Of a stretch of DNA of 64,000 nt, positions 34,830 through 42,052 are shown in pieces (positions within the stretch are counted from its first letter, which is position 1; each line of letters begins with the position of its first letter). Position numbers and translations under genes: made by a program. The notes under the pieces are model-generated. The model ran no database searches. It worked only from the letters and a program-made list of their open reading frames with translations, and was not told where the DNA came from. The DNA is from an uncultured Oscillospiraceae bacterium (lineage in GTDB: Bacteria > Bacillota > Clostridia > Oscillospirales > Oscillospiraceae): the NCBI GenBank assembly GCA_934623575.1, contig CAKTVL010000007.1:8664-72663 (forward strand), given 5' to 3'.

Positions 34830-35084
34830 TTACAGCTGCACGCGGTTCTCGCGGGTCCAACTGGTCATGTTCAGCTTGGGATAGCGGCGGCGCAGGTCCT
34901 CCAGCTGGCCGTCCGTGTCGCCCAGGGCGGCGATGCGGTTCAGGGTGGCCAGATCGGCGGCGTTCATGGGCTGCGCCTCGTCGGCGCCGCAGGCTGCGCA
35001 GTGATAGCGCTTGGTGCTCTCAGAATAAGCAACGTCGGTGCTGCCGCAGACAGCGCAACGGGTGATCTTGGATACGATAGCCAT
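34830..35084 (-). CDS. Small zinc-ribbon protein
   Basis: 84 residues. Two CxxC pairs (C10/C13 and C29/C32) form a zinc ribbon, followed by a helical tail (NAADLATLNRIAALG, LEDLRRRYPKLNM). It looks like a soluble nucleic-acid- or protein-binding adaptor; function unknown. GGAGGT lies 8 bases before the ATG. A promoter-like pair on the minus strand (TTTACA, 17 bases, TAACAT at 35126-35154) drives it divergently from the LysR gene. Confidence 0.82.
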   Translation of the reverse strand: MAIVSKITRCAVCGSTDVAYSESTKRYHCAACGADEAQPMNAADLATLNRIAALGDTDGQLEDLRRRYPKLNMTSWTRENRVQL

Positions 35085-35168
35085 AATTTTTTACCTCCAT
35101 ATTCTTGCTTCGTTTGACTGTCCTTATGTTACCACGAAATAGTTCAGTTGTAAAACGCATAATTGTAT

Positions 35169-35198
35169 TTGCAAGTATGAAGAAAAGTATGATATAAT
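35169..35198 (+). promoter_or_regulatory. Promoter of the LysR gene at 35.2 kb
   Basis: TTGCAA (35169-35174), 18 bases, TATAAT (35193-35198). Confidence 0.65.
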
Positions 35199-35238
35199 GC
35201 AACTGTCACGAAATGAACCGGAGGAGGGGAGACGGGCC

Positions 35239-36123
35239 ATGAGCGTCAACAAATACCAGATGTTTCTCAAGACCGTGGCGTGCGGCAGCTTTTCCAAGGC
35301 GGCGGAAGAGCTGAATTTCACCCAGTCCGCCGTCAGCCACGCGGTGCAGGCGCTGGAGGACGAGCTGGGCGTCACGCTGCTGAGCCGCAACCGCGGCGGC
35401 GTGGTGCTGACGGCGGACGGCCGCGCGCTGCTGCCGCGGGTGGAGGCCCTGTGCGCCGCCCACCACGCGCTGATGCAGTCGGCGGCGGACCTGAAGGGGC
35501 TGGATGCCGGTCTGGTGAAGGTGGCCACCTTTTCCAGCGTGTCCGCCCAGTGGCTGCCCTCCATCCTGAAGAGCTTCGGCGACCGGTACCCCAGCATCGA
35601 GTTCGAGGTGGTGGCCGGGGACTACTACGGCCAGACGGAGGAGTGGATCCTGCAGGGCAAGGTGGACTGCGGCTTCCTGCGGCTGCCGTCGGCCAAGCCG
35701 CTGCAAAGCTGGCCCCTCTACCGGGACGAGCTGCTGGTCATCCTGCCCTGCGGCCATCCGCTGGCCCAGGCGGAGACCTTCCCGCTGGAGGCCCTGGCCG
35801 GCGAGCCCTTCATCCGCCTGGAGGAGGGCCAGGACTACGAGATCGACGCGGCGCTGGACAGCATGGGCGTGCGGCCCAACGTGAAATACACCGCCCGGGA
35901 GGACCGCACCATCCTGGCCATGGTGTCAAAGGGTCTGGGCATCAGCCTGCTGCCGGAGCTGATGGTGCGCCACAGCCCCTATCCCGTGGCGGCCTGCCGC
36001 GCGCCGGAGCGCTTTTACCGCAATATCGGCCTGGCCGTCAAAGATGAAAAGGCGCAGTCGGCCTCCACCCGCCGCTTTGTGGACTATGTGCGGCAGTGGG
36101 TGGCGGAAAATGGCGGGAAATAA
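35239..36123 (+). CDS. LysR-type transcriptional regulator
   Basis: 294 residues. N-terminal winged helix (YQMFLKTVACGSFSKAAEEL, TQSAVSHAVQALEDELG, LLSRNRGGVVLT) and a LysR substrate-binding domain (VKVATFSSVSAQWLPSIL, LLVILPCGHPLA). LysR proteins usually control a divergent neighbour; here that is the 84-residue zinc-ribbon gene, which is an odd target. The ATG at 35239 follows GGAGGGGAG. Its effector is unknown. It is monocistronic, with a terminator at 36126. Confidence 0.93.
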   Translation: MSVNKYQMFLKTVACGSFSKAAEELNFTQSAVSHAVQALEDELGVTLLSRNRGGVVLTADGRALLPRVEALCAAHHALMQSAADLKGLDAGLVKVATFSSVSAQWLPSILKSFGDRYPSIEFEVVAGDYYGQTEEWILQGKVDCGFLRLPSAKPLQSWPLYRDELLVILPCGHPLAQAETFPLEALAGEPFIRLEEGQDYEIDAALDSMGVRPNVKYTAREDRTILAMVSKGLGISLLPELMVRHSPYPVAACRAPERFYRNIGLAVKDEKAQSASTRRFVDYVRQWVAENGGK

Positions 36124-36125
36124 GC

Positions 36126-36156
36126 AAAAAGAAGCACCCTTCCGGGTGCTTCTTTT
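36126..36156. terminator. Terminator between the LysR gene and the RNA helicase gene
   Basis: AAAAAGAAGCACCC / GGGTGCTTCTTTT stem with TTCC loop, between convergent genes. Confidence 0.82.
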
Positions 36157-36165
36157 ATGTTCTGT

Positions 36166-37329
36166 TTATTTCTGCGCTGCCGGGGTCACGCTGCCGTCCT
36201 CGCCCAGCACGGCGGGCACGATGGTGCTCCGCGTGTTGCGGGCGATGTTGTCCAGCCGCAGGCGGCTGGGGAAGTCGCTGAGCAGCGTGTAGGCCACGCC
36301 GTGCTTCTTGGCCCGGCCCGTCCGGCCGATGCGGTGGATGTAGTACTCGTTCTCCTCCGGTACCTCATAGTTGAACACCGCGTCCACGTCGTCCACGTCG
36401 ATGCCCCGGCTGGCCACGTCCGTGGCCACGAACACCCGCAGCTTGCCCTCCCGGAACCGCTGCATGACCTCTTCCCGCTTGCGCTGGGGGATGTCGCCGT
36501 GGATGCACTGGGCGTCCACGCCCCGCATCTGCAAAAACTTGGTCAGCCGCTCGGTGCTGCCCTTGGTGTTGCAGAAGCAGATCACCCGGTCATAGCCCTC
36601 GTGGGCCAGTATCCTGGCGATGGCGTCCACCTTGCCGTCGGAGGGCACCTCCAGCCGGTACTGCAAAATGTCCGGCTTGTTCTCCTTGGTGGCCTGCACG
36701 GTGATCTCCTCCGGGTCCCGCTGGTACACCCAGGAGATGTCCATCACCTCCCGGGAGATGGTGGCGGAGAACATGCCCAGGTTCTTCCGGTTGGGGATCT
36801 TGTCCAGAATGCGGGTCACGTCGTGGATAAAGCCCATGTCCAGCATCCGGTCCGCCTCGTCCAGCACCACGGTGCTGACGCTCTTCAGGCTCACGGTGCG
36901 GCGCTTCATGTGGTCACTCAGCCGCCCCGGCGTGGCCACCACGATCTGCGGCCTGCGCTTCAGCGCGTCGATCTGCTTGCCGATGGGCTGCCCGCCGTAC
37001 AGGCACACCAGCCGCACGCCCTCGTGACAGACGGCGATGTCCCGCATCTCGTCGGTGATCTGCATGGCCAGCTCCCGGGTGGGGGCCAGGATCACGGCCT
37101 GTATCTCCTCGCTCTCCCGGTCGATGCGCTCGATGATGGGAATGCCGAAGGCCATGGTCTTGCCGGTGCCGGTGGGGGCCTTGGCGATGACGTCCTTCCC
37201 CTCCAGCATGGGCGGGATGCACCCTGCCTGCACCGGGGTGCTGACGGTGTAATGCTTATTCCGTATGGCGCGCATGGTAGCCTCTGACAGGCCAAAGCTC
37301 TCAAACGGTGCGCCCTGTGTCACTTCCAT
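36166..37329 (-). CDS. DEAD-box ATP-dependent RNA helicase
   Basis: 387 residues, a compact helicase core without a long C-terminal extension. Motifs in order: Q-motif (FESFGLSE..TPVQ), I AKAPTGTGKT, Ia PTRELAMQ, Ib TPGRLSDH, II DEADRMLDMGF, III SATI, then VFVATDVASRGIDVDDV, and VI HRIGRTGRA. It remodels RNA, often in ribosome assembly or cold adaptation; the exact subfamily (DeaD/CshA-like) is not fixed by sequence. CGAGGA lies upstream of the ATG at 37329. It lies downstream of the rsmI-trmN6 pair on the same strand. Confidence 0.94.
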   Translation of the reverse strand: MEVTQGAPFESFGLSEATMRAIRNKHYTVSTPVQAGCIPPMLEGKDVIAKAPTGTGKTMAFGIPIIERIDRESEEIQAVILAPTRELAMQITDEMRDIAVCHEGVRLVCLYGGQPIGKQIDALKRRPQIVVATPGRLSDHMKRRTVSLKSVSTVVLDEADRMLDMGFIHDVTRILDKIPNRKNLGMFSATISREVMDISWVYQRDPEEITVQATKENKPDILQYRLEVPSDGKVDAIARILAHEGYDRVICFCNTKGSTERLTKFLQMRGVDAQCIHGDIPQRKREEVMQRFREGKLRVFVATDVASRGIDVDDVDAVFNYEVPEENEYYIHRIGRTGRAKKHGVAYTLLSDFPSRLRLDNIARNTRSTIVPAVLGEDGSVTPAAQK

Positions 37330-37396
37330 AGTTCTGTCCTCGTTTTTCCATATACTCTGTCGCCTATTATACCATGCCTGTCAACCGCAGTCGCCG

Positions 37397-38224
37397 TCAG
37401 GCCCGCAACGCGGCGTCGTACAGGGCGTTGCGGGGCAGGCCGGTGTCGTCCGCCACCCGGCGCACGGCGTCCTTCAGCTTCATGCCGCCGTTCCGCAGGA
37501 CCACCACCCGGGCCACGCCATCCTCCATGGTCATAGCCGGGGCGTCCTGCCCCTCCCGGCCCGCCACCACCAGCACATACTCGCCACGCGGCTCGTTGTC
37601 CTGGTAGAAGGCCGCAGCCTGGGCCAGCGTGGTGCGGACGGTGTCCTCGTGGAGCTTGGTCAGCTCCCGGCACAGGGCGACGGGGCGGTCCCCCAGCAGC
37701 TCGGCCATGTCGGACAGCGTCTGCCGCAGGCGGTGGGGCGCCTCGTGGAATACCATGGTCCGGCGCTCGCCGGACAGCTCCTCCAGCGCGGCGCGGCGCT
37801 CCCTTTTGCCGGAGGGCAGGAAGCCCTCGAAGGTGAAGCGTCGGGTGTCCAGCCCGGACACCGCCAGCGCGGCGATGGCGGCACAGCAGCCGGGGATGGC
37901 CTGCACGGTGACGCCGTTTTCGGCGCAGAGGGCCACCAGCTCCTGCCCCGGATCGCTGATGGCCGGGGTGCCGGCGTCTGTCACCAGGGCGCAGGTCTCG
38001 CCGGAGAGCAGCCGCTCCAGAATGGCCTGTCCCGCCGCGGCGCGGTTGTGCTCGTGGTAGCTGACCAGCGGCTTTTTGATGTCGAAGTGATTCAGCAGCT
38101 TGACGGACACCCGGGTGTCCTCCGCCGCGATGAAGTCGGCGGCGCGCAGCGTCTCCACGGCGCGGGGGGAGAAGTCCCCCAGGTTGCCGATAGGCGTGGC
38201 CACCAGATACAATATACCTGCCAT
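37397..38224 (-). CDS. rsmI: 16S rRNA (cytidine-1402-2'-O)-methyltransferase
   Basis: 275 residues. Tetrapyrrole-methylase-fold N-terminus (LYLVATPIGNLGDFSPRAVE), AEDTRVSVKLLNHF, SDAGTPAISDPG-type motif (VTDAGTPAISDPG), and FLPSGKRERRAALE. RsmI modifies C1402 in the decoding centre together with RsmH. The ATG at 38224 follows AGGGGG. It starts 7 bases after the stop of the methyltransferase gene, so the two form an operon of RNA-modifying enzymes. Confidence 0.96.
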   Translation of the reverse strand: MAGILYLVATPIGNLGDFSPRAVETLRAADFIAAEDTRVSVKLLNHFDIKKPLVSYHEHNRAAAGQAILERLLSGETCALVTDAGTPAISDPGQELVALCAENGVTVQAIPGCCAAIAALAVSGLDTRRFTFEGFLPSGKRERRAALEELSGERRTMVFHEAPHRLRQTLSDMAELLGDRPVALCRELTKLHEDTVRTTLAQAAAFYQDNEPRGEYVLVVAGREGQDAPAMTMEDGVARVVVLRNGGMKLKDAVRRVADDTGLPRNALYDAALRA

Positions 38225-38231
38225 TGGGTCG

Positions 38232-38954
38232 TTACCCCCTGTCTCTAAAGTAGATGCGGCGCAGCTCCTGCGACTCGCTGCCGTGTTCGTCCTGTAATAA
38301 AAGCGGTGTGTGGACAGTCAGCCCTGTGCCGCCGTCCCTGCGGCAGCCCAGCAGCACCAGCCGCGGCGGCGTGCAGGCGTCCTTCTGCACGAAGCGCAGG
38401 GTCTTTGGCTCCAGCCGATGGCGGCGCAGCGTCTCCAGCAGCTCCGCCGTGCGCTCTGCCCGGTGGACGCAGCAGAACCGCCCGCCGCTGCGCAGCAGAT
38501 AGCCCGCCGCGGCGCATATCTCGTCGAAGGTACAGCTCACCTCCGCCCGGGCAGCGCCCCGCTGGCCCTCCGCCACCCGGCCCGTGCCGGGCGGGAAGTA
38601 CGGCGGATTGGATACGCACAGGTCGAAGCTGTTGGCCCCGGGCAGCGCCGCCCGGTCCCGCAGGTCGCCGCACCGCACGGTGATGCGGCCCTCCAGGCCG
38701 TTGGCCGCGGCGCTCTCCGCCGCCATGGCGCAGGCGTGCTGGTTGACGTCGATGTCCGTGACGTGTACCTCCGGCTCCCGCCCCAGCAGTAGAAGCCCCA
38801 ACAGCCCGATGCCCGCGCCCAGGTCGCACACCCGGTCGCCGCGGCGCACATCGGCGAAGCCGCCCAGCAGGAACGTGTCGGTGGAGGGCTTGAAGGCGCC
38901 GTCGCCGAAGCAGAAGCGCAGGCCGCCCGGCCACAGCTGGTCCCAATGCTCCAT
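38232..38954 (-). CDS. TrmN6-like tRNA1(Val) (adenine-37-N6)-methyltransferase
   Basis: 240 residues. Begins with the YfiC-like signature (LRFCFGDGAFKPSTDTFLL), then SAM motif CDLGAGIGLLGLLLL and the catalytic N6-adenine motif SNPPY. It would methylate A37 of a tRNA or a related RNA position. The ATG at 38954 has GGAGG seven bases upstream. It is followed by rsmI after 7 bases, the arrangement commonly seen in Firmicutes. The exact tRNA target is inferred from family, not visible. Confidence 0.9.
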   Translation of the reverse strand: MEHWDQLWPGGLRFCFGDGAFKPSTDTFLLGGFADVRRGDRVCDLGAGIGLLGLLLLGREPEVHVTDIDVNQHACAMAAESAAANGLEGRITVRCGDLRDRAALPGANSFDLCVSNPPYFPPGTGRVAEGQRGAARAEVSCTFDEICAAAGYLLRSGGRFCCVHRAERTAELLETLRRHRLEPKTLRFVQKDACTPPRLVLLGCRRDGGTGLTVHTPLLLQDEHGSESQELRRIYFRDRG

Positions 38955-38984
38955 GATGCCGCCTCCCTGCCTGTTTGCTGCGCT

Positions 38985-39002
38985 TACCATCGATCGATGG
39001 TA
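38985..39002. repeat. Solo palindrome related to the MITE-like ends
   Basis: TACCATCGATCGATGGTA is a perfect 18-base palindrome made of the outermost part of the terminal repeats of the 34.5 kb element, joined head to head. Confidence 0.5.
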
Positions 39003-39056
39003 TTGTACTATAAACCGCCGCGCAGTGCAACAAAAAGCCTGCGCACAAGGGCGGGC

Positions 39057-39090
39057 AAAAAAAGTGACCGGCGAAGGCCGGTCACTTTTT
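39057..39090 (-). terminator. Terminator of the ferredoxin gene
   Basis: AAAAAGTGACCGGC / GCCGGTCACTTTTT stem with GAAG loop. Confidence 0.8.
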
Positions 39091-39112
39091 CTTGTCGTTG
39101 TGCTTGGTCTAA

Positions 39113-39286
39113 TTACTCAGCGGGGCTGATAGCGCCGTTGGGACAGGTGTCGCTGCAGGAACCGCAGTCCAGGCAAGCACCGGCGTCGATGACGTAACGA
39201 TCATCACCCTGAGAGATAGCGCCCACGGGGCAAGCATCAGCGCAAGCGCCGCAGCTCACGCAAGCAGAACCGATCTGATAAGCCAT
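39113..39286 (-). CDS. Clostridial-type 2[4Fe-4S] ferredoxin
   Basis: 57 residues with two complete CxxCxxCxxxCP motifs (C9, C12, C15, C19 and C38, C41, C44, C48), the classical small ferredoxin of anaerobes. It is the likely low-potential electron carrier for the hydrogenase and NfnAB encoded in this window. The start MAYQIGSAC has GGAGG eight bases upstream; a longer ATG start lies within that site. A promoter on the minus strand (TTGATT, 16 bases, TACAAT at 39317-39344) and its own terminator make it a single-gene unit. Confidence 0.96.
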   Translation of the reverse strand: MAYQIGSACVSCGACADACPVGAISQGDDRYVIDAGACLDCGSCSDTCPNGAISPAE

Positions 39287-39316
39287 AGTAAGTACCTCCA
39301 TTTAGAATGTAACCAC

Positions 39317-39344
39317 ATTGTACCATGAAAAACGAAAAAATCAA
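39317..39344 (-). promoter_or_regulatory. Promoter of the ferredoxin gene
   Basis: Minus strand TTGATT (39339-39344), 16 bases, TACAAT (39317-39322). A 16-base inverted repeat (GTTAGCGTGCGCTAAC, 39376-39391) lies about 30 bases upstream and might be an operator or the ydcF terminator stem. Confidence 0.55.
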
Positions 39345-39416
39345 CCCCATTTTCCGTGGAAATACAAGGATTTTGGTTAGCGTGCGCTAACTGACGGATT
39401 TCCAGAAAATTCCAAT

Positions 39417-40172
39417 TCACCCGCCGGTGACCACCATATACAGCAGCGCCGCCGTCTCCCGCGCCCAGTAGCCTGCCGTCAAAAACCACGGGCTGGCGCA
39501 GCCGTCGGACCAGGGCGTCAGCCCGCTGCGCTCCGCCCATATCGCCGCGCGGAGCTGGTGGAAGTTGTCCGAGGCGATGGCCACGTCCGTGGGCAGGCCC
39601 CTCTCCGCGATGAGCCGGGCGGAGAAGGCCAGGTTCTCTTCCGTGGAGCGGGAATCGTCCTCCAACAGGATACGGGAGGGGTCGATGCCCCGGTCCACCA
39701 GCGCGTCGCGGATGCACAGAGCCTCGCTGATGGGCTCGCTGCCGTTCTGCCCGCCGGAGGCGATGCACACGGCGTCGGGGTGGGCCGTCAGATAGTCATA
39801 CGCCGCGTCGATACGCCCCTGCAGCATCAGGCTGGGGCGGCCGTCCGGGAACACCTGACAGCCCAGCACCACCACGGTGCAGTCCTGGTCCTCGGCGGGC
39901 CGGTGGGCGGCGGAGACCGCCATTTTCCCCAGGGTGACCAGAATGGCCGTCAGGCACACCGCTGCCAGGCAGCACACCAGGCCGCGCAGCCACTTGGGCC
40001 GCAGCAGCCGCCGGAAAAAGTCCGGCCAGGCCAGCACCGCCGCCGCCAGCTGCAGCACCGCCGCCGGCCACAGCATGCCGAAGTGGACGATGCCCATCCC
40101 CAGCGGCAGCAGGAAGAACACTGCCGCCAGCAGGCAGAGGACAGCCAATATATGCCGTAGGACCTTTGCCAT
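39417..40172 (-). CDS. YdcF/SanA-like membrane protein (DUF218)
   Basis: 251 residues. Three hydrophobic segments in the first ~85 residues precede a DUF218 domain (TVVVLGCQVFPDGRPSLML, CIASGGQNGSEPISEA, LLEDDSRSTEENLAFS, AIASDNFHQLRAA). Family members are linked to envelope integrity and may bind nucleotides or sugars; the true activity is unknown. The Ser/Asp/His-containing motifs are intact. AAGGAG lies 7 bases before the ATG, and the udk stop is one base away, so the genes are co-transcribed. Confidence 0.88.
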   Translation of the reverse strand: MAKVLRHILAVLCLLAAVFFLLPLGMGIVHFGMLWPAAVLQLAAAVLAWPDFFRRLLRPKWLRGLVCCLAAVCLTAILVTLGKMAVSAAHRPAEDQDCTVVVLGCQVFPDGRPSLMLQGRIDAAYDYLTAHPDAVCIASGGQNGSEPISEALCIRDALVDRGIDPSRILLEDDSRSTEENLAFSARLIAERGLPTDVAIASDNFHQLRAAIWAERSGLTPWSDGCASPWFLTAGYWARETAALLYMVVTGG

Positions 40173-40173
40173 G

Positions 40174-40788
40174 TCAGTTCTCCTTGATATGTCCGGCGAT
40201 GCGCTGCATGATCATATCCAGCGCCACCAGGTTGTGGCCGCCCTCCAGCACGATGATGTCCGCGAACTTCCGGGTGGGCTCCACGAACTGCTCGTGCATG
40301 GGCTTCACGGTGGTCAGGTACTGGTTCACCACGGACTCCAGCGACCGGCCCCGCTCCTCCACGTCCCGCAGGGCGCGGCGCAGGATGCGCACGTCGGCGT
40401 CGGTCTCCACGAAGATCTTGATGTCCAGCAGGTCCCGCAGCGCCTTGTTCTGGAAGATGAGGATGCCCTCCACGATGACCACCTTGGTGGGCTTGATCTC
40501 CACCGTTTCATCGGTGCGGTTGTGGATGGAGTAGTCATACACGGGGCAGTGGATGGTCTCGCCCCGCTTCAGCGCCTTCAGGTCCTCGATCATCAGGTCG
40601 GTGTCGAAGGCGTCGGGATGGTCGTAGTTCTGCAGGCAGCGCTCGGCGAAGGGCCTGTCCTGCCGCTTGTAGTAGTTGTCGTGGTGTACCACGCTGATGT
40701 CGCTGCCGAAGCGGGCGGCCAGATGCTCGGTCAGCGTGGTCTTTCCGCTGCCGGTGCCGCCGGCGATGCCGATAAAGATGGTGTTCAT
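40174..40788 (-). CDS. udk: Uridine kinase
   Basis: 204 residues. Walker A GIAGGTGSGKTT near the N-terminus, DNYYKRQD (substrate-binding), DHPDAFDTDLM, PVYDYSIHNRTDETV and VVIVEGILIF. It phosphorylates uridine and cytidine with ATP or GTP for pyrimidine salvage. The start at 40788 was chosen because GGAGG is 8 bases upstream and the P-loop begins at the expected distance. It is the first gene of the udk-ydcF pair. Confidence 0.95.
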   Translation of the reverse strand: MNTIFIGIAGGTGSGKTTLTEHLAARFGSDISVVHHDNYYKRQDRPFAERCLQNYDHPDAFDTDLMIEDLKALKRGETIHCPVYDYSIHNRTDETVEIKPTKVVIVEGILIFQNKALRDLLDIKIFVETDADVRILRRALRDVEERGRSLESVVNQYLTTVKPMHEQFVEPTRKFADIIVLEGGHNLVALDMIMQRIAGHIKEN

Positions 40789-40901
40789 ACGGTGTGCCTC
40801 CCCGCGTTTGATCTCAGCCATCATTATAAGAAATGACGGTGGGAAAAGCAAGGGCCGGTATGAACTGTTGTAAAAAAAGGATGAATTTCCTTGAAATGCA
40901 G

Positions 40902-40930
40902 TTGACGCGGCGGCGCGAAATGAGTATGAT
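40902..40930 (+). promoter_or_regulatory. Promoter of the BIG2 protein gene
   Basis: TTGACG (40902-40907), 17 bases, TATGAT (40925-40930). Confidence 0.7.
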
Positions 40931-40976
40931 ATGTATTATGTAAATTCAGGCACCGGGGGTACGGAGGTTTTTTATA

Positions 40977-41894
40977 ATGAGTCTGATCAAATGCCCGAAA
41001 TGCGGAGAGATGTTCTCCGATAGCTATAAAACCTGCCCGTTCTGCGAGGAGGACGAGGCGTATTACAGCGGAAAGGTCCGCAAGCACAAGGGCCGCCGCG
41101 CGGCCGAGAGCAGCAAGCGCAAGGCGCCCAGCATCCTGGGCCCCGTGGCCATCGTGGTAGTGGTGCTGCTGATCGCGCTGGTGGTCTGGCTGGTGTTCGG
41201 CGACCAGATCAAGGAGGCCATCACCGGGGAGAAGCCCCCGGTCACCGACGTCGACAAGCCCGACAACTCCGCCACCATCGACAAGCCCGACGACACGGCC
41301 GTCACGCCCACCGTCTCCCTGAACCGCACCGTACTGGTGCTGACCGTGGGCGACAAGGAGGAGCTGGCGGTGAACGGCACCGAGGATACGGTGGAGTGGA
41401 GCAGCAGCGCCCCCACCGTGGCCAGCGTGACGTCCTCCGGCGAGGTCACGGCCCTGGCCAAGGGCAACGCGGTGATCACCGCGTCGGTGAACGGCGAGTC
41501 CGTCACCTGCACCGTCACCGTCCGTGGCGAGAGCGACACGCCCGACGACACCAACACCACCACGCCCGGCAATGGCAATACCACCACCAAGCCCAACGAC
41601 ACCACCGGCAGCAGCAATACTAAGGTGGATGTGAGCAAGCTGACACTGAAGAGCGAGTACGGTACGGTTATCAGGCCCAGTGACGGTGCGTTTGACGTGT
41701 CACTGCCGGTCGGACTTAGCTGCACCTTTACAGTGGAGGGAACCGATATGACGGCATCGTGGAGCAGCGCGAACAGCTCTATTGCCACGGTGAGTACAGA
41801 CGGCACGGTGAAAACTGTGAGCCGGGGCGAGACTACATTGACCATCAAAATCGGCAGTGCGGAAGTCGAATGCCTGCTGCGTGTGACAAGATGA
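40977..41894 (+). CDS. Zinc-ribbon, membrane-anchored protein with two BIG2 Ig-like domains
   Basis: 305 residues. A cytoplasmic zinc ribbon (C6, C9, C20, C23) is followed by a basic stretch, one membrane helix (~49-75), an Asp/Pro/Lys-rich stem, BIG2 domain 1 (~105-185), a Thr/Asn-rich linker, and BIG2 domain 2 (~216-305). The two BIG2 units share phrases of the type WSSSAPTVASV and WSSANSSIATV. BIG2 folds occur in surface adhesins and envelope proteins. Codon use in the last ~270 bases is visibly less GC-biased than in the first part. GGAGG precedes the ATG. Confidence 0.88.
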   Translation: MSLIKCPKCGEMFSDSYKTCPFCEEDEAYYSGKVRKHKGRRAAESSKRKAPSILGPVAIVVVVLLIALVVWLVFGDQIKEAITGEKPPVTDVDKPDNSATIDKPDDTAVTPTVSLNRTVLVLTVGDKEELAVNGTEDTVEWSSSAPTVASVTSSGEVTALAKGNAVITASVNGESVTCTVTVRGESDTPDDTNTTTPGNGNTTTKPNDTTGSSNTKVDVSKLTLKSEYGTVIRPSDGAFDVSLPVGLSCTFTVEGTDMTASWSSANSSIATVSTDGTVKTVSRGETTLTIKIGSAEVECLLRVTR

Positions 41895-41899
41895 CACAT

Positions 41900-41931
41900 A
41901 AAACCGCCGCTCGAAAGAGCGGCGGTTTTTG
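41900..41931 (+). terminator. Terminator of the BIG2 protein gene
   Basis: AAAACCGCCGCTC / GAGCGGCGGTTTT stem with GAAA loop and T-run. Confidence 0.82.
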
Positions 41932-41993
41932 TATTTCTTTCCCGGATGTTTTATGAGCGGCGGTTTTCACACCGCTTTTTCACGCGCCGGACG

Positions 41994-42022
41994 TTGCGGA
42001 AGGGGCGGAAATATGGTATACT
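41994..42022 (+). promoter_or_regulatory. Promoter of the ABC transporter operon
   Basis: TTGCGG (41994-41999), 17 bases, TATACT (42017-42022). Confidence 0.65.
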
Positions 42023-42052
42023 ATATGCCCAAAATATGAAGTGAGGCAGACT

